Notes: generated from the letters alone by a model not told the origin. A DNA stretch of 64,000 bases from Sulfuriferula nivalis (GCF_009937995.1 NZ_AP021881.1:1612001-1676000), one strand, 5' to 3'. Shown: positions 10,952 through 20,276, counted from the stretch's first letter. Numbers and translations are program-made.

Positions 10952-10981
10952 AGATTGTGATCGCGAAGCGAGCCACAATCT
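10952..10981 (-). repeat. Stem-loop at transposase-side end of element (copy 1)
   Basis: Outer arms AGATTGTG and CACAATCT are perfect complements; inside them TCGC-GAA-GCGA forms a second stem. The structure ends ten bases from the element boundary, which is followed (transposase direction) by GTTA. IS91-family elements carry hairpins beside the replication origin next to a GTTC or CTTG tetranucleotide, so this is the best candidate for the origin end. The same structure is at 34514-34543 in copy 2. Confidence 0.65.
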
Positions 10982-11249
10982 GAACCGTTTGTTGGACAAG
11001 CCCGGCATGGCTGGGGCGGGTGTTGCTTGAGCGCTTATGGAAATATCTTTTTGACTATGCTGGCATAACTGGACGCGTTACGCATCCCACCCGCCATTTC
11101 ACGACCTTCACGTTGCCATTGCAGCAACTTATTCTATTCAACTCACCGTTTTTAGTCGGCTTTTCGGGCATGTTAACCCAATTTCAGCCTTCTTCAGGGC
11201 GAGCACGGCCATACCTGCCTAGTCTGGCAGGTGGGCGGTGTGGGCTGGT

Positions 11250-12365
11250 TTAGCGCATGGTCTCCCACCCTGTGTCATCTGCTCTGTGTTCCCGTTTTAT
11301 AGATGGGGCTGATGTGGCTAGCGGTATCGCTTTGATACGTGTGCGCACTATCTTCATCACCCCACCGCAACATTGGCAACGTATCGCTGGTCTGGGTTGC
11401 GCTGGCGGCGGATTGTTCCGTCGCCATAGGTGGGTCAGCTGTAGCTGGGTGAGTAGTTTGCTATTGGGATGCAGGTAGCCAAAGTTGCGGGCGCGGCGGT
11501 AGCCTTTGGGCAGAATGTGTTGCAGTATCAGTCGCAGGAAGGCTACACCACTCAAGGTACGGGTTTCCATTTGTTTGGTTTGGCTGTTCCGGTAACGGAA
11601 GGTGACCTGACCATGCCGGTCGGAGAGGATGTCTTTCTCCTGTATCACCCCCCGATACAGATAGCGCCCAAGGTAGATCAGAGCGTGCTGTCCAGTGCCG
11701 ACGGCTTTGCAATCCACCACCCAATCGGTCGGGTAATCGTTTGGCAGGGTGAGTCCTGCTTGTCTGATGCCTGCCAGTAATTTGGCACGAAATACTTTGG
11801 CCAGGGCTTTGTGGTTAAACAGGTAGTTGCCGTGTTTATGACGCATGCGTCGCTGTTTGGGGTTAAAGGCGACAGCGGGCATGACGAGATGCACATGGGG
11901 GTGATAGTCCAGTCGGCGGTTATGGGTATGCAGTACAGTCACCGCCCCTGCGCTGCCGCGCAGCTTGTTGTCGTTTTGGCTGAAGGTGTTGACTGTTTCC
12001 CACGCGCAGCGTGTGATCAAGTCATACATGACGCGCTGATGTTGCCAGGCCAGTGTGCGCAACTGGGCGGGCACGGTGAAGGTGAGCATGAAGTAGTTGG
12101 CGGGGATGGATTTGTGTAATTGCTGGTCTATCCAGCGCTGTGATTCGTGCGCCTGGCAATGCGGGCAATGCCGATGACCGCAGGAATGTGGCAGGTAGCT
12201 GGGTGTTTGACAATCATCACAGGCAAGTTGCATCCTCGGGCTCATCTGGCTACGGCAGGTTTGAAAGGCGGTTAAGGCAGCTTGCTGGCTGGGCAATAGG
12301 TGATGACCGTGTTGTGCAAGCAGTTTAGCTGCGTAGGTTGCTACGATGTGCGCCAGTCTGATCAT
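11250..12365 (-). CDS. IS91-family transposase (HUH, two-tyrosine), copy 1
   Basis: About 371 residues from ATG 12365, identical to copy 2. Residues about 25-85 are the N-terminal zinc-binding domain ([15 protein letters not shown]). The HUH metal-binding motif is HPHVHLVMP, and the paired-tyrosine motif is YLGRYLYRG. Such enzymes nick and rejoin single-stranded DNA in rolling-circle-like transposition. A C-terminal CQCCGG motif suggests another metal site. The start at 12365 is preferred because it overlaps the stop of the frameshifted recombinase (ATGA); a TTG five codons upstream is possible. The enzyme looks intact. Confidence 0.93.
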   Translation of the reverse strand: MIRLAHIVATYAAKLLAQHGHHLLPSQQAALTAFQTCRSQMSPRMQLACDDCQTPSYLPHSCGHRHCPHCQAHESQRWIDQQLHKSIPANYFMLTFTVPAQLRTLAWQHQRVMYDLITRCAWETVNTFSQNDNKLRGSAGAVTVLHTHNRRLDYHPHVHLVMPAVAFNPKQRRMRHKHGNYLFNHKALAKVFRAKLLAGIRQAGLTLPNDYPTDWVVDCKAVGTGQHALIYLGRYLYRGVIQEKDILSDRHGQVTFRYRNSQTKQMETRTLSGVAFLRLILQHILPKGYRRARNFGYLHPNSKLLTQLQLTHLWRRNNPPPAQPRPAIRCQCCGGVMKIVRTRIKAIPLATSAPSIKREHRADDTGWETMR

Positions 12366-13275
12366 TTGACTTTGCCCCAATGAATGTGGAATTTCTCCAT
12401 TAATTGATTAAGGCGAGTGTGTGCGCTCTGATGGCGTTGTTCGGTGAGGTGGGTGTAGCGGATGGTGGTGAGGATGGACTGGTGTCCGAGTATCTGCTGA
12501 ATTTCGAGTAAATCGATGCCAGCTTCTATCAGGTGGGTGGCATAGCTGTGGCGCAGGCTGTGTGGTGTAATTCTTTTTTTAAGCCACAGTCACGGGTCAC
12601 TTGACCCAAGGTGGTCTGGATACCACCACGATCCAGCGGGGTGCGTGCCAAGTGCGATTTGGCAAGACCGCCGTGTCGATTAGGAAAGAGCAAGCTTGGG
12701 TTGCGATGGGTGAGCCAGAAACGGCGCAATACCTGCAAGGTGTTCTCTGATAACGGCACCAATCGATCACGGTTGCCTTTGGCGTTGCGTACTTGCACCC
12801 GCATCCGATCCGCATCGATATCCCCTACCTGCAAGCGTAAGCCTTCGCCTAATCGTAAGCCCAGGCTGTAGAGGGTGAAGAAGAATACGCGGTAGCTCAA
12901 TACGCGGGTGGCCATGAAGATTTGTTGTGCCTGGGCGACGGTAATGATGTCGGGCAGGCTATATGACTTGGGTGGTTTAACCAGATCCGCACCTGGCCAG
13001 GGTTGGCTGAGTACATGGGCATAATAGAACTTCAGTCCATACAGATCATGTTTGAGCGTACTCCATGAATGGGTATCCAGGATGCGAACAAAATAGTCGG
13101 TTAATTGTGGCTTGGTGAGCGCGTCTATCTGGTCATTAAAATACACCGCTGCGCGCCGTACGCCGTGTGAATACAAGGCGATGGTTTTAGGCTGCATGCC
13201 TCTGAGCTTGAGGCAATTCAGCAGTCGCTGGTGATTGTGCTCGAAGTGCGCGGGGATGGGTGTGGGGGCTGTCAA
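12362..13275 (-). CDS. Tyrosine recombinase of the IS91-like element, needs -1 frameshift, copy 1
   Basis: Identical to copy 2 at 32220-33133, where details are given. The zero frame from TTG 13275 ends at 12529 after 248 residues, without the catalytic HxxR, LGHQS and tyrosine boxes. A -1 shift on the A7 run (12574-12580) restores a 304-residue XerC/D-like recombinase ending at 12362, overlapping the transposase ATG. The start is TTG with a GAGGAG ribosome-binding site. Confidence 0.8.
12574..12580 (-). other. A7 slippery run in recombinase, copy 1
   Basis: On the coding strand the zero frame reads TTA AAA AAA GAA. A -1 slip gives AGA and continues into the catalytic C-terminus. Same as 32915-32921 in copy 2. 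Confidence 0.6.
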
Positions 13276-13387
13276 TGTCGTCTCCTCGTGGTACAGTAAT
13301 CAAAATTCCATTGCTGGGGGAGACGAAATTATGCTGCGTAATTTGATGGTTCGGGAATATTTCTCCGCGATAGCGGCTTCGTTCAAC

Positions 13388-14311
13388 CTGCTGCTTGAGG
13401 GCGGCGGCAAACACCCTAGTGCATGGCGCGAAGTAGGTGCGGCAGCGATTTCGCCTTCGCTTGGGTTCACCAGACTGGCCTACGGTGACCGCTACCGCAG
13501 CGTGTTTGATAGCCACAATCCGGCAACCTATACCTATATGCGCATAGGCTGGAACAAGGTCGATAACCTGTTTGATTCGGCCGTGTCGCAAAATGTAAAA
13601 CGAAATGCTGCGACGATGGACTTTCACATGTCCTACGGCTTACCCGGCAAGGACGGCTATACCTACACCCGGCCATTCGACTATTTCGATTTTGAGTTTT
13701 CTGCCACCAGCGCCAATGTGTTCGAGAACATCATGAGCCGTGGACTGCTAGTCGGCAAAGATTATGCGGCGGGGGAAAACTATCGTGGCGTGTGGGGGCT
13801 GTATGGCAGTTACGATTACATCTCACCACAGGTGTTTCGTGTTTCGAGCACTGCGGTGTCACTCGGTACGACTGGGCAGTTGTGGCTTTCGAAAAATGTC
13901 GCGCTACAGGGAACTGCTCTCGCTGGTGTCGGCTACGGTGCAGCGGGCACCATACATGGTTCGGGTGAGCGCGATTACCATTACGGCGCTACGCCACAGG
14001 CGCTGCTTGCTTTGCGTATGCTCTTCGGTCAGTCCGCCAACCTCGACTTAACGGCACGTTCATACTATGTCAGCGATGTCGCCTCGACAGAAAATCGGGG
14101 AACTGAGCGTATTTTGCGCGGTGATGCGGCGTTCACCGTACGTGTTCATGGCCCTCACAGCGTCACCATCAAGTACAACGCTTCACGCCGCGATGCGAGC
14201 TATCCCGACCTCGCTACCACACACCAGTCGGTGAATACCCTCAGTCTGCTGTATACGTATTCATTCGGCGATACCCGATTTGGCGCTGTGGATTGGCGCG
14301 ATACGCCATGA
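13388..14311 (+). pseudogene. DUF3943 protein, C-terminal fragment
   Basis: The last 307 codons of the gene whose first part is at 10189-10941. The frame continues open into the element, but the homologous part begins at the AAC/CTG junction (LLLEGGGKHPSAWREVGAAA). The remainder is rich in alternating aromatic and small residues (YTYTRPFDYFDFEF, LGTTGQLWLSKNVALQG, TLSLLYTYSFGDTRFG), consistent with beta-strands of an outer-membrane barrel. Without the N-terminal part it has no signal peptide, so it is probably not functional unless the element excises. No terminator is evident in the 194 bp after it. Confidence 0.85.
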
Positions 14312-14505
14312 ATTGAACAGGGAAAGTAAAAATGACAGCAGTTTTGTTGCTTGTTGAATTTTGACCATGTAATTACTGATAAAAACACCACAAATTTAGC
14401 AAAGCCTGTCAACAGAGGGTTCCCTTATTGCGTTATTTGCAGTGACGGCGATAATTTGTTATCCCGATCAACCAATCACCGATTATTTACTTTGAGGATT
14501 CCCAA

Positions 14506-14721
14506 ATGAACAAATTATTATCCGCTATCATCGCTGCTGCTTTTGCTGCTGTTTCTTTCACTGCTGTTGCTGCTGATGCACCTGCACCTGCTGCTGAACC
14601 AGCTAAAACTGAAATGGCTGCACCAGTAAAGCATAAAGCTAAAAAACATCACGCTAAGAAAAAAGTAGCTGCTAAAAAAGAAGCTGCTGCACCAGCCGCT
14701 GAAGCACCTGCTGCGAAGTAA
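14506..14721 (+). CDS. Small exported Ala/Lys/Pro-rich protein
   Basis: 71 residues. A clear signal peptide (MNKLLSAIIAAAFAAVSFTAVAA) is cleaved near AVAADA. The mature part of about 48 residues is nearly all Ala, Pro, Glu and Lys with a basic His/Lys block (KHKAKKHHAKKKVAAKK). It resembles acid-shock-type or histone-like low-complexity periplasmic peptides in composition only; I do not recognise a family. It has a TTGAGGA ribosome-binding region and its own strong terminator, so it is a monocistronic and probably highly expressed gene. It is the first gene with the lower-GC composition of the rest of the window. Confidence 0.8.
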   Translation: MNKLLSAIIAAAFAAVSFTAVAADAPAPAAEPAKTEMAAPVKHKAKKHHAKKKVAAKKEAAAPAAEAPAAK

Positions 14722-14740
14722 TTAGTTTTAGGTAGTATTG

Positions 14741-14770
14741 AAAAGGCAGGGGTATCCCTGCCTTTTTTAT
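14741..14770 (+). terminator. Rho-independent terminator after the small exported protein
   Basis: The arms AAAGGCAGGG and CCCTGCCTTT enclose GTAT, followed by a T run (TTTTTTAT). It begins 20 bases after the stop codon. Confidence 0.92.
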
Positions 14771-14813
14771 TGATTGTACTGATCAGCTTGCCGATTTTAA
14801 GGGTGTTCATTAT

Positions 14814-16010
14814 ATGGATGTAATCCGCAATATACAGTCATTCAATGCAGAACGTGAACCTGAGCGGCTGATTATTAAATACCGCAATATGCGGTTAAAT
14901 CCTTTTGTGTTCCTGCGAGGAACCTGTCATCTATTTTACGACCGCCTGCCGCGTGAGCAGGTGCTGGATCAGGCACCATTGACCTGGTTGTGTGGTGATT
15001 TGCATATTGAAAACTTTGGTAGCTATAAAGGTGATAATCGTCTCGTATATTTTGACATTAATGATTTTGATGAGGCTGTGTTGTCACCATGTAGTTGGGA
15101 TTTGGTTCGTTGTCTAAGCAGTATCCTCGCTGGCGCTAAGAGCATGGGCATCAAACGGGTCGCAGCTCTGGCTTTGTGCCAAAGGTTTCTGGATGGCTAT
15201 GTGGCTGCATTGAAGAATGGTAAGGCTCGCTGGGTCGAGCGTGATACTGCTGATGGTTTGATTCGAAAACTATTGGATAATCAGCGCAATCAATTACGTC
15301 CACAGTTTCTGGATAGTCGTACCGAGCGTAAGGGAAAACAACGCTTAATACGGGTGGACGGGAAAAAGGCATTGCCAGTGAATGATAAGCAACGCAGCAA
15401 AATTATTACATTCATGGACAGCTTTGCCAGTAAGCAGCCTAACCCTGAGTTTTTCCAAGTACGTGATGTGGCACGTCGCATTGCAGGTACGGGTAGTTTG
15501 GGTGTGGAGCGTTACATTATTCTGGTTGAGGGCAAAGGCTCACCCGATCGTAATTATCTGTTGGATTTGAAGCAGGCATTGCCATCATCGTTATCCTCGC
15601 ATTTGTTCGTTAAACAGCCAGACTGGCAAACTGAAGCGCATCGCATTGTCGCGTTACAGCAGCGGATGCAAGCCGTTCCTATGGCATTCTTGCAGCCAGT
15701 GAAGATCGGCAAAAAATCCTATGTGTTACGTGGTTTGCAACCTAGTGAGGACAGAGTCACGTTAAATGGTGCACAACAACCTCATTTACTAGATGGTGTG
15801 ATTCTAACCATGGGTGAACTTGTTGCCTGGAGTCAATTACGTAGCAGTGGTCGAAATAATTCTGCTATCACTGATATGTTGATTGATTTTGCACAGAAAA
15901 AGAAATGGCAACAAGTGTTAATGGATATCGCTGAACAATGTACTTTGCAGGTAGTGCAAGACTGGAAAGTTTATGCTGAAGCGTTTGATGATGGGGTGTT
16001 TGCCAGTTAA
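14814..16010 (+). CDS. DUF2252 protein
   Basis: 398 residues, slightly short for the family (400-460). Conserved DUF2252 blocks are KYRNMRLNPFVFLRGT near residue 22, the kinase-like WLCGDLHIENFGSYKGDN near 62 and FDINDFDEA near 82. These resemble the catalytic and metal-binding loops of aminoglycoside-phosphotransferase-like folds, so the protein may be a small-molecule kinase, but no function is established. It is preceded by the terminator at 14741-14770 and so has its own promoter. The next gene is convergent. Confidence 0.9.
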   Translation: MDVIRNIQSFNAEREPERLIIKYRNMRLNPFVFLRGTCHLFYDRLPREQVLDQAPLTWLCGDLHIENFGSYKGDNRLVYFDINDFDEAVLSPCSWDLVRCLSSILAGAKSMGIKRVAALALCQRFLDGYVAALKNGKARWVERDTADGLIRKLLDNQRNQLRPQFLDSRTERKGKQRLIRVDGKKALPVNDKQRSKIITFMDSFASKQPNPEFFQVRDVARRIAGTGSLGVERYIILVEGKGSPDRNYLLDLKQALPSSLSSHLFVKQPDWQTEAHRIVALQQRMQAVPMAFLQPVKIGKKSYVLRGLQPSEDRVTLNGAQQPHLLDGVILTMGELVAWSQLRSSGRNNSAITDMLIDFAQKKKWQQVLMDIAEQCTLQVVQDWKVYAEAFDDGVFAS

Positions 16011-16079
16011 TTTAGTTTAAGTAGCCTACAGGGTACATCTGGCATTATGTGTTTTTTTCGTGGTTTGATAATGCGAGTA

Positions 16080-16964
16080 TTATCCAAATAGCATTTTATG
16101 CGTGTGTATCTTTGGTTCCCAATTCAGGTCATTTTCGGCCTTACTGCAGTCCAGCGTTAAACTTTTATTTGCGCCATCTATCCAGCCAATTTCACCCCCA
16201 ATGCCTGTGCTGCGCCAAACGAAATTCAGCGCTGCTTTAGCTAATTTAGGTGGGAGTGGAATAGCCAGGTGATGACGTTTAATGATGGTGTCGCGGAAGC
16301 TGAAACACGGATTGGCTGAGAGGTTGTAAGCGCCTTGTGCTTTTTTTAATAAAGCGGCAACGATGGCTAGGGCAACATCATCTTCATGTACACATTGCAA
16401 CACGGGCTGCGGGTCTGGCAGTTTTACATAAAAAGGTTGCCGTAAAATGTTGATTAATAATGGTTGTGCATGCTTTCCAAGGATGATATGCGGGCGTAAA
16501 CGGCATATCTGTGGGTGGTTTTCTATTAGCCAGTGTTCCAGCTCGGTTTTGTGCTCGGCATACAAAAATCCCTTGATCGGGCGTAGTGGGGCATCTTCAT
16601 TTAGCCATATTCCATCGCCATAAACTGATGCACTGGAGAGGTGTACGATGTGTTGCATACCTGATGACACTGCGCTGGCTAAGAGTTGCTGTGAAGCGGT
16701 GATATTGATTGCACGCATGACGTCAACAGACGTTTTGCCACGAAGTACGACAAAGGCTAAGTGGATGAGTGCATCTTGTTGTTGCAACAGGGCTGGTAGA
16801 TCAGCGCTGGTCAGATCAGCTTGTGTTGCTGTGAATTTGGGGTGTTGGTAGCGACTGGGCTGAATATCGACGCCTGTAACCTGACTAATTTCAGGATGGT
16901 CACACAATAAAGGTAGTAACGCTTGTGCTAAATGACTGCTGCTGCCGGTGACTAGGACGCGCAT
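16080..16964 (-). CDS. NAD-dependent epimerase/dehydratase (SDR)
   Basis: 294 residues from ATG 16964. The extended-SDR Rossmann fold is evident: MRVLVTGSSSHLAQAL (a variant of the TGxxGxxG nucleotide motif with Ser-Ser-His in place of Gly-x-x-Gly), DLTSADLPALL, then LSSASVYG and the missing-lysine region around YAEHKTELE (Y-x-x-x-K type: YAEHK). It may act on a nucleotide sugar or other small molecule; the substrate is unknown. The stop of the upstream luciferase-like gene lies two bases before the ATG, so the two form an operon. A 14-codon upstream extension would overlap the neighbour and is less likely. Confidence 0.82.
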   Translation of the reverse strand: MRVLVTGSSSHLAQALLPLLCDHPEISQVTGVDIQPSRYQHPKFTATQADLTSADLPALLQQQDALIHLAFVVLRGKTSVDVMRAINITASQQLLASAVSSGMQHIVHLSSASVYGDGIWLNEDAPLRPIKGFLYAEHKTELEHWLIENHPQICRLRPHIILGKHAQPLLINILRQPFYVKLPDPQPVLQCVHEDDVALAIVAALLKKAQGAYNLSANPCFSFRDTIIKRHHLAIPLPPKLAKAALNFVWRSTGIGGEIGWIDGANKSLTLDCSKAENDLNWEPKIHTHKMLFG

Positions 16965-16966
16965 AT

Positions 16967-18019
16967 TCAGTCGCGTAAAGCAGGCATTACGTCTTGTGCG
17001 AGGCAATGCATGGATTCTTGTACGATTTCAGTTGGCACGGCGCCTGCACCTACTGCGCAAAGCAGATTAGTGACGCCGGCTTCACGATATTTTTGTAGTT
17101 TGTCTATGCATTCTTCAGGTGTGCCAACAACGGCCATGCCAAAAGTTTCCAGCATGGTTAAGTTGATACCCAGTTTTAACAAGTTGCGGAATTTGCCTAA
17201 ATCATGGAAATGTTCATAGCTGGGATATAGCTTTTCCAGTACGGGCAGGGTAGTTGCGAATAGTTGCTGATAAAACCAGACAAAGGCTTCTTTAGCTAGG
17301 GCTTTAGCCTTTTTACCATCAGGCAGGCAGAGTACACCTACTGTCATGCCTGTACGTGCTGGTTGCGGATTTTGCCAGGCCTCGAGGTAGTGTTTGATAT
17401 CTTGCTTGACCATAAGCCATGGTTTGAAGGGGCCGGCCAGCATGCCCAGTTGCGCCTGTGCAGCCCAAAGGAATGTATCGGGGCTGACGGCTGCGCTCCA
17501 GATGGGTGGATGTGGTGTTTGAACCGGGTAGGGCAATATGTCGAGCGCGTCCAGTTGGTAATGCTGACCATGGTAGGTCACAGGCTGTCGAGCAAAGGCA
17601 AGTTTGATGATGTCTAATGACTCGGCGGTCATGGTGCGGCTGTGCGCCATATCTGCTCCAAATGCACGATATTCCTGCGGAGAAAAACCACGGCCTATAC
17701 CAAGCTCTAAACGGCCATTAGATAAAATATCCAATGTAGCAGCACGTTCGGCTACATGGATGGGGTGGTGGTAAGGCAGTGGCGTTACACCCAAGCCTAG
17801 TCGTATATTTTGGGTGCGCTGACTGAGTGCCGCCAGTACCAAATCTGGTTTAGATGAGTGCGAATAACTACGCATAAAGTGATGCTCAACTAACCATGCA
17901 GTACCAAACCCCAAACTGTCAGCCAAAGTGATTTCTTGCATGCTTTGTTCAAACGCTTGGGCTTCTGTGCGTTGAATTTGAGGTGGCTGAGAAATTTCGT
18001 AGAATAGGTCTAGTTGCAT
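16967..18019 (-). CDS. LLM-class (luciferase-like) flavin-dependent oxidoreductase
   Basis: 350 residues of the bacterial luciferase-like superfamily, a TIM-barrel flavin monooxygenase fold using FMN and NADH or F420. Typical features are MQLDLFYEISQPPQ at the start, GTAWLVEHHF near residue 40, RLGLGVTPLPYHHPIHVAE, GRLELGIGRGF and VGTPEECIDKLQKYREAG near the end. The substrate cannot be inferred. It is co-transcribed with the SDR gene downstream and divergent from the mla operon, 118 bp away. Confidence 0.9.
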   Translation of the reverse strand: MQLDLFYEISQPPQIQRTEAQAFEQSMQEITLADSLGFGTAWLVEHHFMRSYSHSSKPDLVLAALSQRTQNIRLGLGVTPLPYHHPIHVAERAATLDILSNGRLELGIGRGFSPQEYRAFGADMAHSRTMTAESLDIIKLAFARQPVTYHGQHYQLDALDILPYPVQTPHPPIWSAAVSPDTFLWAAQAQLGMLAGPFKPWLMVKQDIKHYLEAWQNPQPARTGMTVGVLCLPDGKKAKALAKEAFVWFYQQLFATTLPVLEKLYPSYEHFHDLGKFRNLLKLGINLTMLETFGMAVVGTPEECIDKLQKYREAGVTNLLCAVGAGAVPTEIVQESMHCLAQDVMPALRD

Positions 18020-18109
18020 AGGTGTTAATCAGTTGGTTTTTAACTATGACGCCATTGTAACAAGGAAAATACTAAGCTTGGATATTGTTAGGTTGATCTG
18101 TGTTTAAGT

Positions 18110-18139
18110 TTGTTGCCGTTATGTTATTTAGGTTAGAAT
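18110..18139 (+). promoter_or_regulatory. Candidate promoter of the mla operon
   Basis: TTGTTG (18110-18115), an 18-base spacer, then TAGAAT (18134-18139). The -10 box overlaps the first possible ATG of mlaF (18138), so the transcript would begin near 18146 and the GTG at 18168 would be the working start. Confidence 0.45.
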
Positions 18140-18167
18140 GATCGCTTTAGTATCCTTATTTTGTGCC

Positions 18168-18983
18168 GTGTCCACTGATAATCTGATTGAAATTCGTGAT
18201 GTTTCATTTGCCTATGGTAGTCGTGAGATATTAAAGGGTATCAATCTCAACGCACCTCGTGGCAAAGTCATTGCGATTATGGGTGGCAGTGGTTCTGGAA
18301 AAACAACTTTACTTCGTTTAATTGGCGGTCAATTGCGTCCCACGCAAGGCGAAGTGAGTATGGATGGTCAAATTATTCATCAGCTGGGTAATGATGAACT
18401 CTACAAAATTCGCCGTAAAATGGGTATGTTGTTTCAGTTTGGTGCGTTATTTACGGATATGTCTGTCTTCGATAACGTGGCTTTTCAAATGCGTGAACAC
18501 ACCGATTTGTCTGAAGAAATGATACGTGATTTGGTATTAATGAAGTTGCACGCTGTCGGTTTACGTGGCGCGCATGAACTGATGCCGCATGAGTTATCAG
18601 GTGGTATGGCGCGGCGAGTAGCATTGGCGCGAGCTGTTGCCCTAGATCCACAGTTGATTATGTATGACGAGCCATTTGCTGGTTTAGATCCAATTTCTTT
18701 AGGTGTTATTGGTAATCTGATTAGACGTATGACTGATGCACTAGGACTGACTTCAATATTGGTCACACATGACATCCATGAGTCACTTAAAATAGTTGAT
18801 TATGTTTATTTTATTTCCAATGGGGTGGTAGAAGCCGAAGGTACACCTGAGGAAATTCTGGCTTCTAAATTGCCTTTCGTGCATCAATTTACGCATGCTG
18901 AGGAAGATGGGCCCGTACCATTTCATTATCCTGCGCCTGATTATGCAAGTGACTTGGCATTGATTAAAATGGCGGGCAAATGA
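18168..18983 (+). CDS. mlaF: MlaF, ATPase of the Mla phospholipid transporter
   Basis: About 271 residues. ABC ATPase with Walker [11 protein letters not shown]-loop MLFQFGALF, signature LSGGMARR and Walker [11 protein letters not shown], closest in pattern to MlaF. It powers phospholipid movement between the inner and outer membranes together with MlaE, MlaB and the periplasmic MlaD and MlaC. GTG 18168 ([12 protein letters not shown]) is favoured as start because the family begins just before the first strand and the likely -10 box overlaps the ATG at 18138; that ATG remains an alternative. The end overlaps mlaE (ATGA). Confidence 0.93.
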   Translation: MSTDNLIEIRDVSFAYGSREILKGINLNAPRGKVIAIMGGSGSGKTTLLRLIGGQLRPTQGEVSMDGQIIHQLGNDELYKIRRKMGMLFQFGALFTDMSVFDNVAFQMREHTDLSEEMIRDLVLMKLHAVGLRGAHELMPHELSGGMARRVALARAVALDPQLIMYDEPFAGLDPISLGVIGNLIRRMTDALGLTSILVTHDIHESLKIVDYVYFISNGVVEAEGTPEEILASKLPFVHQFTHAEEDGPVPFHYPAPDYASDLALIKMAGK

Positions 18984-19771
18984 AAACTAAACAGGGTTTT
19001 GTTAGTCGAATTGGCCATGGTCTGATTGATAGTGTGTGGCGCTTGGGTGTTGCAACTCGTTTCTTAATGCAGATTTTGTGGCGATCGGGTCTGAGCTGGA
19101 GACGTTTTCAGTTGATTATGCGGGAAATATTTTCCAGTGGTGTGTTGTCGCTGATTATCATTGTAGTGTCAGGTTTGTTTGTAGGTATGGTATTGGGTTT
19201 GCAAGGTTATCAAACCCTACAGACTTATGGTACTGAACAATCATTAGGTGTGTTGGTGGCCCTGTCATTGGTGCGTGAGTTAGGGCCAGTTGTCGCCGCA
19301 TTGTTATTTGCCAGTCGTGCCGGATCTGCGATCACTGCTGAAGTCGGACTGATGAAAACGACTGAGCAGCTAAAGGCGTTGGAAATGATGGCGATAGATC
19401 CGATTGCGCGTGTGATTGCACCGCGCTTCTGGGGTGGTGTGATTTCTATGCCATTGTTGGCTGCGATTTTTTCAATTGTAGGTGTGTTTGGTGGCTATTT
19501 GATAGGCGTCGTGTTAATCGGTGTGGATGAAGGTGCTTTTTGGTCGCAAATGCAAGCCGCAGTGGATGTGCGCGATGATGTGTTAAACGGCGTGATTAAA
19601 AGCGTTGTGTTTGGCTTTGCGATTACAACGATAGCGTTGTTTGAAGGGTTTGATGCCATGCCCACAGCTGAAGGTATCTCGCGTGCCACGACCCGGACAG
19701 TGGTGACATCATCATTAGCTATATTGGCACTGGATTTTGTGCTCACTGCGTTTATGTTTAAAGGGGTTTAG
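18980..19771 (+). CDS. mlaE: MlaE, permease of the Mla phospholipid transporter
   Basis: 263 residues, the family's usual length, with about five or six membrane helices. Conserved blocks are [55 protein letters not shown] and the C-terminal [10 protein letters not shown]-like [13 protein letters not shown]. It forms the inner-membrane core to which MlaF and MlaD attach. It overlaps mlaF by four bases and is one base from mlaD. Confidence 0.95.
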   Translation: MKTKQGFVSRIGHGLIDSVWRLGVATRFLMQILWRSGLSWRRFQLIMREIFSSGVLSLIIIVVSGLFVGMVLGLQGYQTLQTYGTEQSLGVLVALSLVRELGPVVAALLFASRAGSAITAEVGLMKTTEQLKALEMMAIDPIARVIAPRFWGGVISMPLLAAIFSIVGVFGGYLIGVVLIGVDEGAFWSQMQAAVDVRDDVLNGVIKSVVFGFAITTIALFEGFDAMPTAEGISRATTRTVVTSSLAILALDFVLTAFMFKGV

Positions 19772-19772
19772 T

Positions 19773-20276
19773 ATGGAAAGAGCCAAGCTGGATTTTTGGG
19801 TCGGGCTGTTTGTATTAGCGGGTTTTGCTGCGCTGCTGGGACTAGCGCTTAAAGTTGGCAACATGACTAGTTTTAGTACCGCGCAGACATATTTGGTTAA
19901 TGCCGATTTTAGTAATATTGGAAGTCTCAAAGTACGTGCACCTGTCAAAAGTGCCGGGGTAGTGGTGGGAAGGGTTAGTGACATACGTTTTGATAATCAA
20001 AATTTTGAAGCAACTGTAACTTTGAAGTTGGATGCGAAATATCAGTTCCCTAAGGACACTTCTGCCGCAATTATGACGTCAGGCCTGTTGGGTGAGCAAT
20101 TTGTTGCATTAGATGCGGGTGGTGATGTTAAAAATCTCATAACTGGTGATAAAATCAAAATTACACAATCTGCGGTTGTGTTGGAGAATTTAATCAGTCA
20201 GTTTCTATATAATAAAGCGTCAGATGCACCTAAAACGGATGCTGCACAAAAATCAACTCAAGGAATGCAACCATGA
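19773..20276 (+). CDS. mlaD: MlaD, MCE-domain substrate-binding subunit
   Basis: 167 residues from ATG 19773 (MERAKLDFWVGLF), one base after the mlaE stop. An N-terminal membrane anchor is followed by a single MCE domain (NIGSLKVRAPVKSAGVVVGRV, TSGLLGEQFVALDAGG). MlaD hexamers form a periplasmic ring through which phospholipids pass. Its last bases overlap the TolC-family start (ATGA), unlike the more usual arrangement in which mlaA or mlaC follows. Confidence 0.93.
   Translation: MERAKLDFWVGLFVLAGFAALLGLALKVGNMTSFSTAQTYLVNADFSNIGSLKVRAPVKSAGVVVGRVSDIRFDNQNFEATVTLKLDAKYQFPKDTSAAIMTSGLLGEQFVALDAGGDVKNLITGDKIKITQSAVVLENLISQFLYNKASDAPKTDAAQKSTQGMQP

Larger units (their letters stand above)
10942..13384 (-). 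mobile_element. IS91-like element with tyrosine recombinase, copy 1 (inserted in DUF3943 gene)
   Basis: 2,443 bp, present again in opposite orientation at 32111-34553, apparently identical. Position p here corresponds to 45495-p there, and all translated frames agree. In the coding direction it carries a recombinase (with -1 frameshift) and then an IS91-type HUH transposase. The ends are defined by comparing the copies: shared sequence begins GAATAAGG at 10942 and ends GCTTCGTTC at 13384. AAC flanks both sides (10939-10941, 13385-13387), either as a 3-bp target duplication or as a fixed element end beside a TAAC target. The end after the transposase has a strong stem-loop (10952-10981) and about 300 bp without a gene (10942-11249). 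The recombinase end has a CCGC-GATA-GCGG hairpin at 13365-13376. These are candidate replication ori/ter ends. Confidence 0.92.

Noticed and set aside
11020-13000. Many open frames on both strands inside the mobile element
   Set aside because: They are antisense or out-of-frame shadows of the transposase and recombinase, repeated identically in copy 2.
13235-13384. Extension of the DUF3943 C-terminal frame into the element with an ATG at 13235
   Set aside because: The extra 50 codons are element sequence (also fused to the GT2 fragment in copy 2), so they are not a native N-terminus.
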